From an uncultured Caulobacterales bacterium (GTDB lineage Bacteria; Pseudomonadota; Alphaproteobacteria; Caulobacterales; Caulobacteraceae): DNA of 64,000 bases. The stretch lies in assembly GCA_903884425.1 (NCBI GenBank), contig CAISEP010000017.1:124001-188000 (forward strand), in the 5' to 3' direction. Positions 46,742-55,815 of this stretch are shown here, one piece after another. The translations under genes were made by a program, and so were the position numbers. Within the stretch, counting starts at the first letter, position 1. Each line of letters begins with the position of its first letter. The notes under the pieces are model-generated. The model did not search any database, was not told the DNA's origin, and was given only the letters and a program-made list of their open reading frames with translations.

Positions 46742-48012
46742 ACCACCTGCTTGAACAACTGCGCCCAGCGGGGCGAGGACGGATAGACCTGCAGCATCAG
46801 GAGGCCCGTCACCCGGGTCCTGGGGTCCACCCACATCCAGGTCGAGCCTGCCCCGCCCCAGTCAAAGCTGCCGGCGGACAGGGGCGTGGCCGCACCGCCG
46901 GGGCCGCGGTCCACCTCCACCGACAGGCCGAAGCCGTAGCCGCCCCAGATCTCCGCCGGGCCGGCGGGGATGGTCCCCAGCACGTCCGCGCGCATCATCG
47001 CCACCGTGGCCGGGGCCAGCACCCGCTGCCCGCCCAGGGCACCCCCGTCCTCCAGCATGTTCACGAAACGGGAATAGTCCTCCACGGTGGACAGGAGGCC
47101 CGCGCCGCCGAACTTGAGCACCGGATCGGCCGTCCAGCCGTCCTGGATGCGGCCCGGCGTGCGCACCACCGGTCCGCCGAAGTCACGGCTTGCGTCCGGC
47201 AGCATCGCGCCCAGGCGGGAGGGGGAATACATGGCCGCCACTCGCAAGGCCTTGGCGGGCGGCACCCAGAAGCCGGTGTCGGTCATGCCGAGGGGGGCCA
47301 GGACCCGTTCCTTCATGGCCACGTCGAGGGTCTGGCCGGTCCAGATCTCCACCAGCCGTCCCAGGATGTCGAGGCCGTAGCCGTAGTGGAACTCCGTGCC
47401 GGGATCGCAGACCAGCGGGACCCGCGCCAGCCGCGTCACCCAGTCCGACAGGGGAATGTCGGTGCGGGTCACGCCCTCTTTGGCGTACAGGGCCTGCCCT
47501 TCCCCGTCGATCGGGCTGCCATAGCCATAGCCGCAGGTGTGGCGCATCAGGTCCAGGACCATGATCGGCCGGGACGGCGGGGCCAGCCGGACGGTGCGAC
47601 CGCCCAGCCCGTCAGGCGACACGTGCTGGACCCTCACCTCCCCGAATTCCGGAATCCATTTCGACACCGGGTCGTGCAGGTCGAACACCCCCTCCTCGTA
47701 GAGGCTGAGCGCCGTGACCGTGGTGATCGGCTTGGTCATGGAGAAGATGCGGAAGATGGCATCGGCCGTCATCGGCCGTCCGGCCTCGATGTCGGCCATG
47801 CCCACCGTGCCCTCGCTCACCACCCGGCCCCGGCGCATGACCCGCCAGACGGCCCCGGCCATGACCTTGTCTGCCACCCCGCGGGCCAGCAGGGGGCGGA
47901 TGCGGGCCAGCCGCTCCGGCGAGAAGCCCTCCACCGGGGTCGCCGCCTGCGCACCCCCTGCGCCCAGCCACAGGGACGCCGGCAGGGCGGTCAGCAGGGT
48001 ACGGCGGTGCAT
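46714..48012 (-). CDS. Exported serine hydrolase of the class C beta-lactamase fold
   Basis: The 432-residue product has an N-terminal signal peptide with an RR pair (HRRTLLTALPASLWLGAGG), the SxxK motif Ser91-Met-Thr-Lys94, a Tyr motif in FHYGYG, and a C-terminal GSFDWGGAGSTWMW block. The fold is that of esterases and D-amino peptidases as well as beta-lactamases. ATG 48012 is chosen by the signal peptide; the open frame runs on far upstream in the regulator gene but there it is not conserved. It converges with the symporter gene and is related to the cytoplasmic enzyme at 9313-10563. Confidence 0.9.
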   Translation of the reverse strand: MHRRTLLTALPASLWLGAGGAQAATPVEGFSPERLARIRPLLARGVADKVMAGAVWRVMRRGRVVSEGTVGMADIEAGRPMTADAIFRIFSMTKPITTVTALSLYEEGVFDLHDPVSKWIPEFGEVRVQHVSPDGLGGRTVRLAPPSRPIMVLDLMRHTCGYGYGSPIDGEGQALYAKEGVTRTDIPLSDWVTRLARVPLVCDPGTEFHYGYGLDILGRLVEIWTGQTLDVAMKERVLAPLGMTDTGFWVPPAKALRVAAMYSPSRLGAMLPDASRDFGGPVVRTPGRIQDGWTADPVLKFGGAGLLSTVEDYSRFVNMLEDGGALGGQRVLAPATVAMMRADVLGTIPAGPAEIWGGYGFGLSVEVDRGPGGAATPLSAGSFDWGGAGSTWMWVDPRTRVTGLLMLQVYPSSPRWAQLFKQVVYGALLDPA

Positions 48013-48050
48013 GGACGGGACCTTTCGGCTTTCGGGCGACCAGGGATGGG

Positions 48051-49115
48051 TCAGCTGAACACCCGGTGGGAGGCGATATCGGAAATGTCGGGCTCGGGCT
48101 CCGCGATCCGCCGCTGGCCCGACGGCGACGCCCCGTAGGTCTCCTTGAACTGCCGCGAGAAGTGCGCGCAGTCGGCAAAGCCCGCCGCATGGGCGATGTC
48201 GGTGACGGAGCGGTCGGTATTGCCGATCAGCCAGCGGGCATAGCGCAGGCGCATCCGGCGATAGGCCGTGGCCGGACTGACGCCCAGGGTCGAGTGGCAA
48301 AGGCGCTCGAACTGGCGGGTGGACAGGTTCAGCTTCTCCGCCACATGGGCGATGGGGAGCGGCACGGCCAGGTTCTGCTCCATCAGCAGCAGCGCCCGGC
48401 GCACCCGGGGCTCGCTGACCTTCTCGGCCATGGGCGGATGCGGCTGGGCCTCGCCCCCCGCCCGGGCCCGGTCGAACAGCAGGACCTGGCTGGCCTTCTG
48501 GGCGGCGGACCAGCCGATGTGCCGCTCGATCAGGTGGCAGGCGAGGTCGGCGGTGCCCGCCCCGCCCGCACAGGTGATCCGGTCCCCGTCGGCCACGAAC
48601 AGTTGGTCGGCCACCACCTCGTGATCCGGGAACTCGTCCAGGAAGTCCTGGTAGTGGTACCAGCTGACGCAGGCGCGGCGGCCCTGCATCAGACCGATGC
48701 GGCACAGGATGAAGCTGCCGGTGCACAGGCCCACCAGCCGGGTCCCCGCCTCCGCCGCCCGACGCAGATACCGCTCCGTCGCCTCGTTGATCTGGCGGCC
48801 CGCATGCAGCACGCCCCCCACCACCACCACATAGTCCAGCTGCTTCGGATCGATCAGGCCGCTGGTGGGGGTGGTCAGCACGCCGCAGCTGGCGCGCTGG
48901 GGCTCCTGTGTCGCCGACATGACCGACCACTGCACCTTCACCGGGCGGCTGCGGTCCCCCTCGTCCGCGGCGAGGCGCAGATGGTCGATGAACAGGGCGA
49001 AGGCCGACAGGGTGAAGTGGTCCGACAGGATCACGCCGACGCGTAACGGCGTGGGCGCGGACTGCGCCGCCGCACGGGGCCGTGAATCGGCCGCTCGGGT
49101 CGGGCCCTGGGTCAT
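48051..49115 (-). CDS. GATase1-like AraC family regulator (GbdR/SouR-like)
   Basis: The 354-residue protein has an N-terminal DJ-1/PfpI-like domain (about 25-200, including LVGLCTGSFILCRIGLM) and a C-terminal AraC DNA-binding domain (about 235-335; NLSTRQFERLCHSTLGVSPATAYRRMRL and DIAHAAGFADCAHFSRQFKETYG). This architecture is shared with GbdR and SouR, which activate betaine and sarcosine catabolism in Pseudomonas. The location next to soxG supports that role. ATG 49115 is directly preceded by a 13-base palindrome, suggesting autoregulation. The effector is probably a betaine derivative. Confidence 0.87.
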   Translation of the reverse strand: MTQGPTRAADSRPRAAAQSAPTPLRVGVILSDHFTLSAFALFIDHLRLAADEGDRSRPVKVQWSVMSATQEPQRASCGVLTTPTSGLIDPKQLDYVVVVGGVLHAGRQINEATERYLRRAAEAGTRLVGLCTGSFILCRIGLMQGRRACVSWYHYQDFLDEFPDHEVVADQLFVADGDRITCAGGAGTADLACHLIERHIGWSAAQKASQVLLFDRARAGGEAQPHPPMAEKVSEPRVRRALLLMEQNLAVPLPIAHVAEKLNLSTRQFERLCHSTLGVSPATAYRRMRLRYARWLIGNTDRSVTDIAHAAGFADCAHFSRQFKETYGASPSGQRRIAEPEPDISDIASHRVFS

Positions 49116-49128
49116 GTCATTAAATGAC
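49116..49128. promoter_or_regulatory. Palindrome abutting the regulator start codon
   Basis: GTCATT-A-AATGAC is a perfect dyad directly before the ATG of the regulator gene, in the 76-bp gap to soxG. It is a plausible autoregulatory operator or would shape translation start. No experimental support. Confidence 0.35.
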
Positions 49129-49191
49129 CGTTCAATGCATCCTTTGGCAAGACCCCGCCGCCGGAAACCCGGCCGACGCCCCGGGGGAGTC

Positions 49192-49743
49192 TCAGGCAAA
49201 TTCCGCCCCGGCCAGCACCAGATAGCGCCACAGATAGTCGGCAAAGGACCGCCAGACCTCGATCTGGAACACATTTTCCCCCGTCCGCCACAGGACGATC
49301 TCCGTCTTGGCGAACATGGTCCGGGTGCACATCCCCACCGGGAAGGCGGCCAGGTCGAGGTCGAGGGCACAGCCCACCGACAGGACGGCGGCCGCGTCCG
49401 GCCGGTCGAGGACGATCCCCACCTGCCGGTGGCTGACCTCCACCACCGAATGGGCAACATCACCGATGGCAAAGGCCAGCGCCTTGTCCAGCCGGTCCCC
49501 CGCCGGGGACAGCAGCAGCCATTCGTCGGGTCCCAGCCACAGGGCGTGGCGCTGATCCGATCCCGTCGCCCGGCAGGCGTCGGTGGGCAGGGCAAAGCCC
49601 AGCACCTCCGCCACCGGGGCCAGGATCCCGGCCCGGCCGCGCAGGATGTAGCGGGTCCGGTCCGGAGCGGCGGAAAGACCCGGCATTGAAAGGCCGTTCA
49701 GCGCCTCGAAGGGCGTACGGCCGGCGGCGATCACGTCAGACAT
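49192..49743 (-). CDS. soxG: Sarcosine oxidase gamma subunit SoxG
   Basis: This is the gamma subunit of heterotetrameric sarcosine oxidase. The 183-residue protein resembles the GcvT-like family, with LWLGPDEWLLLSP, VVEVSHRQVGIVL and the FAKTEIVLWRTGENVFQIEVWRSFADYLW block (spanning about 140-170). It overlaps soxA by eight bases (49736-49743), so it is co-translated. It is the last gene of soxBDAG. Confidence 0.93.
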   Translation of the reverse strand: MSDVIAAGRTPFEALNGLSMPGLSAAPDRTRYILRGRAGILAPVAEVLGFALPTDACRATGSDQRHALWLGPDEWLLLSPAGDRLDKALAFAIGDVAHSVVEVSHRQVGIVLDRPDAAAVLSVGCALDLDLAAFPVGMCTRTMFAKTEIVLWRTGENVFQIEVWRSFADYLWRYLVLAGAEFA

Positions 49744-52723
49744 TCACCCGCGCTCCTTCCGGATCATGGAAGACCGGCCCCACCACCTTCACGGCGATCT
49801 CGCCGGCACCGTGCGGGGAATAGAGGGTCTCCCCCATCCGCGCCCGGCCGCCGCTGACCATGGCCAGCGCGATGGAGCGGCCCAGCACGGCGCTGTAATA
49901 GGACGAGGTCACATGGCCGATCACCGGCATGGGGGCCTTCAGCCCCCGGCTGGCGACGATCTGCGCGCCCTCCTGCAGCACTGTCTCGGGCACCTCGGTC
50001 AAAAGGCCGACCAGCTGCTTGCGGTCCGGCGCGGACATGGACGGCCGGGCGAGCGAGCGCTTGCCCACATAGTCGGGCTTGGCCTTGCCCACGGCCCAGC
50101 TAAGCGCGACATCGTCCGGGGTTGCGGTCCCGTCCGTCTCCTGGCCGACGATGATGAAGCCCTTCTCGGCGCGGAGCACATGCATGGTCTCGGTACCATA
50201 GGGGGTGAGGCCATGGGGCTGACCGGCGGCCCAGACCGCCTCCCAGACCGTGCGGCCCTGATCCGCCGGAACGTTGATCTCGAAGCCCAGCTCGCCGGAG
50301 AAGCTGACCCGGAAAAGGCGCGTGGGCACGCCGCAGATATGGCCCTCGGCGAGCGCCATGTGCGGCAGGGCCTCAGGCGACAGGTCGATCCCCTCCACCA
50401 GGCCAGAGAGGATGTCCCGGGCCTTCGGCCCCTGCAGGGCGATGACGGCCCATTCCTCGGTGGTGGAGGTGAACCACACGTCCAGCTCCGGCCATTCGGT
50501 CTGGAGATAGTCCTCCATCATGTTCAGCACCCGGGCGGCGCCGCCGGTGGTGGTGGTGACGTGGAAGCGGTCTTGGGCGATGCGCCCCACCACCCCGTCA
50601 TCCATGACGAAGCCGTCCTCCCGGCAGAGTACGCCATAGCGGCAGCGGCCGACCCCCAGCTTGGTCCAGGCATTGATGTAGAAGCGATTCATGAACTCCG
50701 CCGCGTCCCGGCCCACCACCTCGATCTTGCCAAGCGTGCTGGCGTCGAAGATGCCGCAGGCGGAGCGGACGGCCAGGCATTCCCGGCGCACCGCGGCCTC
50801 CATGTCCTCGGCCCCTTGCGGGAAATAGCGGGCGCGCTTCCACAGGGACACGTCCTCGAAGACGGCCCCGTTCTCCACCGCCCAGCCATGGATCGGCGTG
50901 GTGCGGACCGGATCGAACAGGTCGCCCCGCGCCATGCCCGCCAGCACCCCGAAGGTCACCGGGGTATAGGGCATGCGGAAGGTGGTCAGCCCGATCTTCT
51001 CCACTGGGCGCTTCAACTCGTCCGCCAGAACGCCGAGGGCGTTGATGTTGGAGGTCTTGCCCTGGTCGGTGGCCATGCCGTTGGTGGTGTAGCGCTTCAC
51101 ATGCTCCACCGACTGGAAGCCTTCGCGCACGGCGAGCTTCAGGTCCTTGGACGTGACATCGTTCTGCCAGTCGACGAAGGCCCGCGCGTCCGGCCCCCGG
51201 TCGTGGGGTACCGCCCCCATGACGCCGGCCGGGTCGGCATCCACCGCCGTGCTGCGCAGGGCGGGCGGGGCGTCGATCCCCGCGGCTGCGGCCCCCGCCG
51301 CGGCCCCGTCGGCCAGGACGGCATCCAGGGCGAAGATACCGCGGCAGGCCCCGGCCGACCGCTCCCGCTCCGCCGACACGTCCGGCAGGAAGGCGGACAG
51401 GGCCTCGTCCCAGCGCAGCTTGCCCCGGGACTGGGAGAACAGATGGACGCTGGGGGTATAGCCACCGGACATCAGCACCGCGTCGCAGGCGATCTCGTCC
51501 GGCGGGCCCAGCTTGCCCGCCGCCAGGATGGCCGACAGGCGGGCATGGGTGACCCGAAGGCCGCCGCGGCTGCCGGTGATGGCGCAGCCGGTGCGGATCG
51601 CCAGGCCCAGCGCCCGGGCCTGCTCCACCAGCGGGCCGGTGGGACGGGGCCGCAGATCGGCGATCACTGCCACCTCGACCCCTGCGCGGGACAGGTCGAT
51701 GGCCGTGCGATAGGCCTCGTCATGGCCGGTGGCGATCACCACCCGGCGACCGGGCAGGACGCCGTAGCGGTTCAGATAGGTCCGCGCGGCCCCGGCCAGC
51801 AGGATGCCGGGCCGGTCATTGTCCGGGAACACCAGGGGTCGCTCATGGGCCCCGGCGGCGATCACCACCTCCCCCGCCCGGATCTGCCACAGGCGCTCCC
51901 GCGGGGCCCCCGCCGCCGGTTGCGCCAGATGGTCGGACAGCCGCTCGTTCACGGCGATCATGTTGTGGGCGAAATAGCCGAACGCCGTGGCCCGGCTCAG
52001 CAGGGTCACCCGGGGGTTGGCCTGCAGTTCCGCCACCGTTCGCGCGATCCAGTCGCGGCTGGACAGGCCGTCGATGCGCACGTCCGGCTCCGCCAGCAGG
52101 GACCCGCCGGGCTCGCACTGCTCGTCCACCAGCATCACCCGGCCGCCGCCGCGGGACGCCGCCAGCGCCGCGGACAGGCCCGCGGGTCCGGCCCCGATGA
52201 CCAGCACCTCGCAATGGGCGTAGCGGTTCAGATAGGTGTCCGGATCGGGCGCGGTCGGCGCGTGCCCCAGACCCGCGGCGGCGCGGATCACCGGCTCGTA
52301 CAGGGCGTCCCACGCCTTCCGCGGCCACATGAAGGTCTTGTAGTAGAAGCCCGCCGGGATGAACGGGGCCATCAGGTTGTTCACCGCCCCCACGTCGAGG
52401 GCGAGGCTGGGCCAGCGGTTCTGGCTGCGGGCCTCGAGACCCTCGTACAGCTCCACCTGGGTCGCGCGCACATTCGGAACCGTGCGCCCCGCGCCGCGGG
52501 TCACCTCCACCAGGGCATTGGGCTCGTCCGCGCCTGCCCCCAGCACGCCCCGGGGCCGGTGATACTTGAACGAGCGGCCCATCAGATGGACGCCGTTGGC
52601 CAGCAGGGCCGAGGCCAGGGTGTCCCCCTCGACCCCCGCATAGGTCACCCCGTCGAAGCGGAAGCGGACGGTGCGCTCCCGCCGGATGCGGCCGCCGATG
52701 CCGGTGCGGAAGGACCCGCTCAT
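49736..52723 (-). CDS. soxA: Sarcosine oxidase alpha subunit SoxA
   Basis: The 995-residue subunit of the flavoenzyme that oxidises sarcosine to glycine and passes the methyl group to tetrahydrofolate. It has an N-terminal Fer2-like domain without cluster cysteines (RFRFDGVTYAGVEGDTLASAL, about 20-100), an NAD-binding domain (VLVIGAGPAGLSAALAA near 170), and a GcvT-type C-terminal half that binds folate (RRECLAVRSACGIFDAS and the SFSGELGFEINVPA block). ATG 52723 overlaps the soxD stop as ATGA. The frame is open 88 codons further, over soxD, but this is not used. Confidence 0.95.
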   Translation of the reverse strand: MSGSFRTGIGGRIRRERTVRFRFDGVTYAGVEGDTLASALLANGVHLMGRSFKYHRPRGVLGAGADEPNALVEVTRGAGRTVPNVRATQVELYEGLEARSQNRWPSLALDVGAVNNLMAPFIPAGFYYKTFMWPRKAWDALYEPVIRAAAGLGHAPTAPDPDTYLNRYAHCEVLVIGAGPAGLSAALAASRGGGRVMLVDEQCEPGGSLLAEPDVRIDGLSSRDWIARTVAELQANPRVTLLSRATAFGYFAHNMIAVNERLSDHLAQPAAGAPRERLWQIRAGEVVIAAGAHERPLVFPDNDRPGILLAGAARTYLNRYGVLPGRRVVIATGHDEAYRTAIDLSRAGVEVAVIADLRPRPTGPLVEQARALGLAIRTGCAITGSRGGLRVTHARLSAILAAGKLGPPDEIACDAVLMSGGYTPSVHLFSQSRGKLRWDEALSAFLPDVSAERERSAGACRGIFALDAVLADGAAAGAAAAGIDAPPALRSTAVDADPAGVMGAVPHDRGPDARAFVDWQNDVTSKDLKLAVREGFQSVEHVKRYTTNGMATDQGKTSNINALGVLADELKRPVEKIGLTTFRMPYTPVTFGVLAGMARGDLFDPVRTTPIHGWAVENGAVFEDVSLWKRARYFPQGAEDMEAAVRRECLAVRSACGIFDASTLGKIEVVGRDAAEFMNRFYINAWTKLGVGRCRYGVLCREDGFVMDDGVVGRIAQDRFHVTTTTGGAARVLNMMEDYLQTEWPELDVWFTSTTEEWAVIALQGPKARDILSGLVEGIDLSPEALPHMALAEGHICGVPTRLFRVSFSGELGFEINVPADQGRTVWEAVWAAGQPHGLTPYGTETMHVLRAEKGFIIVGQETDGTATPDDVALSWAVGKAKPDYVGKRSLARPSMSAPDRKQLVGLLTEVPETVLQEGAQIVASRGLKAPMPVIGHVTSSYYSAVLGRSIALAMVSGGRARMGETLYSPHGAGEIAVKVVGPVFHDPEGARVNV

Positions 52724-53010
52724 GCCTTCACCGCCGCGAGGTCCGGACGCGGCTCGCCGGTCCGGTAGGTGGCCACGAACTGGTCGGTGGTGGTGTCGCG
52801 CAGGGCATTGAAGAACCGGGCGCAGCCGTGCAGATGGCGCCACCGCTCCGCATGCAGGCCCTTGGGATTGGCGCGCATGTAGAGGAACTCCGTCCAGTCC
52901 TCGACACCCAGGGACGAGGGGTCCTGCGGCCGGGCGATGTGCGCCTCGCCCCCGTGGGCGAACTCGATCTCGGGCCGGGGGCCGCAATAGGGACAGGTGA
53001 TCACAAGCAT
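52720..53010 (-). CDS. soxD: Sarcosine oxidase delta subunit SoxD
   Basis: The 96-residue subunit binds zinc through Cys residues seen in CPYCG (residues 6-10) and HGCARFFN (about 60-67). The EWTEFLYMRAN-like segment (DWTEFLYMRANPKG) and the C-terminal TTDQFVATYRTGE are typical. It is seven bases downstream of soxB and overlaps soxA as ATGA. Confidence 0.94.
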   Translation of the reverse strand: MLVITCPYCGPRPEIEFAHGGEAHIARPQDPSSLGVEDWTEFLYMRANPKGLHAERWRHLHGCARFFNALRDTTTDQFVATYRTGEPRPDLAAVKA

Positions 53011-53017
53011 GAGGGCC

Positions 53018-54271
53018 TCAATGCGCCACGGCGGCGGCGGCGGCTTCGTCGATCAGGAAGCCGTCCCGGAACCGCTCGAGGGTGAAGGGGGCGTTGATGG
53101 GGTGCGGCGCGTCCTTGGCGATGGTCCAGGCCAGGGTATGGGCCGCGCCCGGGGTCGCCTTGAACCCGCCCGTGCCCCAGCCGCAGTTCACATAGAGGCC
53201 GGGCACAGGGGTCTTGCCGACGATGGGGCTGCGGTCCGGCGTCACGTCCACGATCCCGCCCCAGTTGCGCAGCATCCGCATCCGGCGGAACTGGGGGAAC
53301 AGCTCGCAGATGGCCTCGAGCGTGTGCTGGGAGATGTGCAGCCCGCCCCGCTGGGTATAGCTCGTATAGATGTCGGTGCCGGCGCCGATCACCAGCTCGC
53401 CCTTGTCGGACTGGCTGATATAGGCGTGGATGGTGTTGCTCATCACCACGCAGGGGAAGACCGGCTTCACCGGCTCCGACACCAGGGCCTGCAGGGGGAA
53501 GCTCTCCAGCGGCAGGCGGACCCCGGCCATGCCCAGCACCACGCTGGTGTGCCCCGCCGCGGACACGCCGACCTTGGGGGTCTTGATGCGGCCGCGGGTG
53601 GTCTCCACCGCCTCCACCGCGCCCTGGGCGTTGCGGACGATGCCGGTGACTTCGCAGTTCTCGAGGATGTCCACCCCCAGCCGGTCGGCGGCGCGGGCAT
53701 AGCCCCAGGCCACGGCGTCGTGCCGGGCGGTGCCGCCCCGCCGCTGGAGCGCGGCACCCAGCACCGGATAGCGCATGTTGTCGGAGATGTTCAGGGGCGG
53801 GCAGTAGGCCTTCGCCTCCTCCGGCGTCAGCCACTCATTGTCCACGCCCGCGGCCCGGTTGGCGTGGACGTGGCGCTGGAACACCTGCACGTCGTGCACC
53901 GTGTGGGCCAGCATCATCACGCCCCGCTGGCTGAACATGACGTTGTAGTTCAGCTCCCGGGACAGGCCCTCCCACAGCTTGACGGAGTGGTCGTAGAGCC
54001 CCGCGCTCTCCGGAAACAGGTAGTTGGAGCGGATGATGGTGGTGTTGCGCCCGGTATTGCCGCCCCCCAGCCAGCCCTTCTCGATCACGGCGATGTTGCG
54101 CATCCCGTGCTGGCTGGCCAGGTAGTAGGCCGCGCCCAGGCCGTGCCCGCCGCCACCGACGATCACCGCGTCATAGGCCGCCTTCGGCTCGGGCGAGCGC
54201 CATTGCGGCTTCCAGCCCGACTGGCCGGTCAGGCCCTGCCGGAACAGCTCGAACGCTGAGAATCTGGTCAT
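53018..54271 (-). CDS. soxB: Sarcosine oxidase beta subunit SoxB
   Basis: The 417-residue subunit carries non-covalent FAD and covalent FMN and performs the oxidation of sarcosine. The dinucleotide motif [17 protein letters not shown] is near residue 37, and the His that binds FMN is His184 in [17 protein letters not shown] 54271 gives the family N-terminus [17 protein letters not shown]; the open frame adds 19 Ala and Ser-rich residues upstream. It is the first gene of soxBDAG. It is divergent from gbcA with a 275-bp control region. Confidence 0.95.
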   Translation of the reverse strand: MTRFSAFELFRQGLTGQSGWKPQWRSPEPKAAYDAVIVGGGGHGLGAAYYLASQHGMRNIAVIEKGWLGGGNTGRNTTIIRSNYLFPESAGLYDHSVKLWEGLSRELNYNVMFSQRGVMMLAHTVHDVQVFQRHVHANRAAGVDNEWLTPEEAKAYCPPLNISDNMRYPVLGAALQRRGGTARHDAVAWGYARAADRLGVDILENCEVTGIVRNAQGAVEAVETTRGRIKTPKVGVSAAGHTSVVLGMAGVRLPLESFPLQALVSEPVKPVFPCVVMSNTIHAYISQSDKGELVIGAGTDIYTSYTQRGGLHISQHTLEAICELFPQFRRMRMLRNWGGIVDVTPDRSPIVGKTPVPGLYVNCGWGTGGFKATPGAAHTLAWTIAKDAPHPINAPFTLERFRDGFLIDEAAAAAVAH

Positions 54272-54342
54272 GTGGGAGTCCGATGCTTGAGCCTGGCGAC
54301 TATGGGCCGGGCCGGGGGCGACAGCCATAGCGCAGGCGGCAA

Positions 54343-54356
54343 TTGACTTGTATCAA
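54343..54356. promoter_or_regulatory. FNR/FixK-like palindrome between soxB and gbcA
   Basis: TTGAC-TTGT-ATCAA matches TTGAT-N4-ATCAA with one mismatch (TTGA-N6-TCAA is perfect). It lies 72 bases from the soxB ATG and about 190 bases from the gbcA ATG. It is the same class of signal as the box near ccoN. Function is inferred. Confidence 0.5.
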
Positions 54357-54357
54357 A

Positions 54358-54444
54358 CCGACATGCCGCCGACCCGGGCAGACGGGAAGTTCACCTGCCC
54401 CGTCAAGCCCTTGCCAGGCCTTCGGGGCCCTTCCGCCATGTCGG
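54358..54444. promoter_or_regulatory. Pair of oppositely oriented CCGACATG motifs
   Basis: CCGACATGCCG (54358-54368) and CCGCCATGTCGG (54433-54444) are the same motif in opposite orientation, with 64 bases between them. They lie in the divergent gbcA/soxB region and are candidates for binding of the nearby AraC-type regulator or another factor. A tandem AGGCTGAT repeat (54499-54514) lies closer to gbcA. Confidence 0.4.
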
Positions 54445-54546
54445 CTTTGTCACAGGACCGCGTCGCATTCAGGAAAGCCACGACGACGGGGCTGGCATAG
54501 GCTGATAGGCTGATACCCGACCCCTCCGGCTCAAGGTTCCCACGCC

Positions 54547-55815
54547 ATGACGGCAGCCGCCCCCGCCTCCCTCGCCGACCTCGTCGCCCGCCGCCAGCCC
54601 GGCCGCGCCCTGGAGGCCGACTTCTACACCCGCCCGGACATCTTCGAGGCGGACATGACCCACATCTTCGGCAAGCACTGGATCTATGTGGGGGTGGAGC
54701 CCGACGTGCCCGAGGCGGGGGACGTGATGGTGGTGGACATCGGCAAGTGGTCGGTGCTGATCGTCCGCGACGACGACATGAACGTCCGCGCCTTCCACAA
54801 TGTCTGTCGCCACCGGGGCGCGCGGCTGGTGAACACCCCCAAGGCCGTGGTGGGCAACATCGTCTGCGGCTACCACGCCTGGACCTACAATCTGGGCGGG
54901 GAGCTGATCCACGCCGACCACATGGGGGCGGATTTCGACAAGTCCTGCAACGGGCTGAAGCCGGTGCACATCCGCTCCGTTGCGGGTCTGCTGTTCATCT
55001 GCCTGGCCGCCGAGGCCCCGGACGACATCGAATACCTGGCGGCGAAGATGACGCCCTATCTGAAGGTGCACGACCTGCCCAATGCCAAGATCGTCAAGAC
55101 CGTGGACCTGATCGAGAAGGGCAACTGGAAGATCACCATGGAGAACAACCGGGAATGCTATCACTGCGGGGCCAACCATCCGGAGCTGACCATTCCCCTC
55201 TTCGCCTATGGGTTCGGCTTCTCGCCGCAAACCCTTGACGAGACAGAACTTCAACAGGCGCAACGCTATGCCGATCTGGTGACCGCCAACCACGAGCGGT
55301 GGGAGGCCGCGGGCGTCCCCTCCCGGGAGATCGAGCATCTGGCCGACCGGATCACCGGCTTCCGGACCGAGCGGCTGCCCATCGACCGGGCGGGCCAGAG
55401 CCAGACCCTGAGCACCGAGGTGGCGTGCAAAAAGCTGCTGGGCGGGATCAACGATCCGGCCATGGGGGGGCTGTCCTTCTGGACCCAGCCCAACAGCTGG
55501 CATCACTTCATGAGCGACCACATCGTCACCTTCTGTGTCATCCCCTTGAGCCCGACGGAGACGCTGCTGCGCACCCGCTGGCTGGTGCACAAGGACGCCG
55601 TGGAAGGGGTGGACTACGACCTCGACCGGGTGACGGAAGTGTGGGAGGCCACCAACCAGCAGGACGGGGACCTGGTCGCCCTGCAGCAGTCCGGGGTGCA
55701 GAGCCCGGCCTATGAACCCGGCCCCTACTCCCCCTTTACCGAGGGCCTCGTGGAGAAGTTCTGCGAGTGGTATCTGGGTCGGCTTTCCGCCACCGCCCTC
55801 AAGGATGCGGCATGA
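54547..55815 (+). CDS. gbcA: Glycine betaine monooxygenase oxygenase subunit GbcA (Rieske)
   Basis: The 422-residue terminal oxygenase would demethylate glycine betaine to dimethylglycine and formaldehyde using oxygen. The Rieske cluster ligands are Cys87, His89, Cys107 and His110 (CRH and CGYH with 17 residues between). The mononuclear iron ligands include His206 and His211 (ECYHCGANHPEL). The function is inferred from the neighbouring reductase, dimethylglycine dehydrogenase and sarcosine oxidase; related enzymes also demethylate stachydrine or carnitine. Its stop overlaps the gbcB start as ATGA. Confidence 0.9.
   Translation: MTAAAPASLADLVARRQPGRALEADFYTRPDIFEADMTHIFGKHWIYVGVEPDVPEAGDVMVVDIGKWSVLIVRDDDMNVRAFHNVCRHRGARLVNTPKAVVGNIVCGYHAWTYNLGGELIHADHMGADFDKSCNGLKPVHIRSVAGLLFICLAAEAPDDIEYLAAKMTPYLKVHDLPNAKIVKTVDLIEKGNWKITMENNRECYHCGANHPELTIPLFAYGFGFSPQTLDETELQQAQRYADLVTANHERWEAAGVPSREIEHLADRITGFRTERLPIDRAGQSQTLSTEVACKKLLGGINDPAMGGLSFWTQPNSWHHFMSDHIVTFCVIPLSPTETLLRTRWLVHKDAVEGVDYDLDRVTEVWEATNQQDGDLVALQQSGVQSPAYEPGPYSPFTEGLVEKFCEWYLGRLSATALKDAA

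Noticed and set aside
49766-52768. Open frame of 1000 codons on the plus strand
   Set aside because: It is antisense to soxA; the product is rich in His, Gln and Gly and has no family features. Such mirror frames are common in GC-rich DNA.
54272-54546. Glycine or SAM riboswitch in the betaine region
   Set aside because: No conserved core of a known riboswitch was seen; the palindromes look like protein sites.
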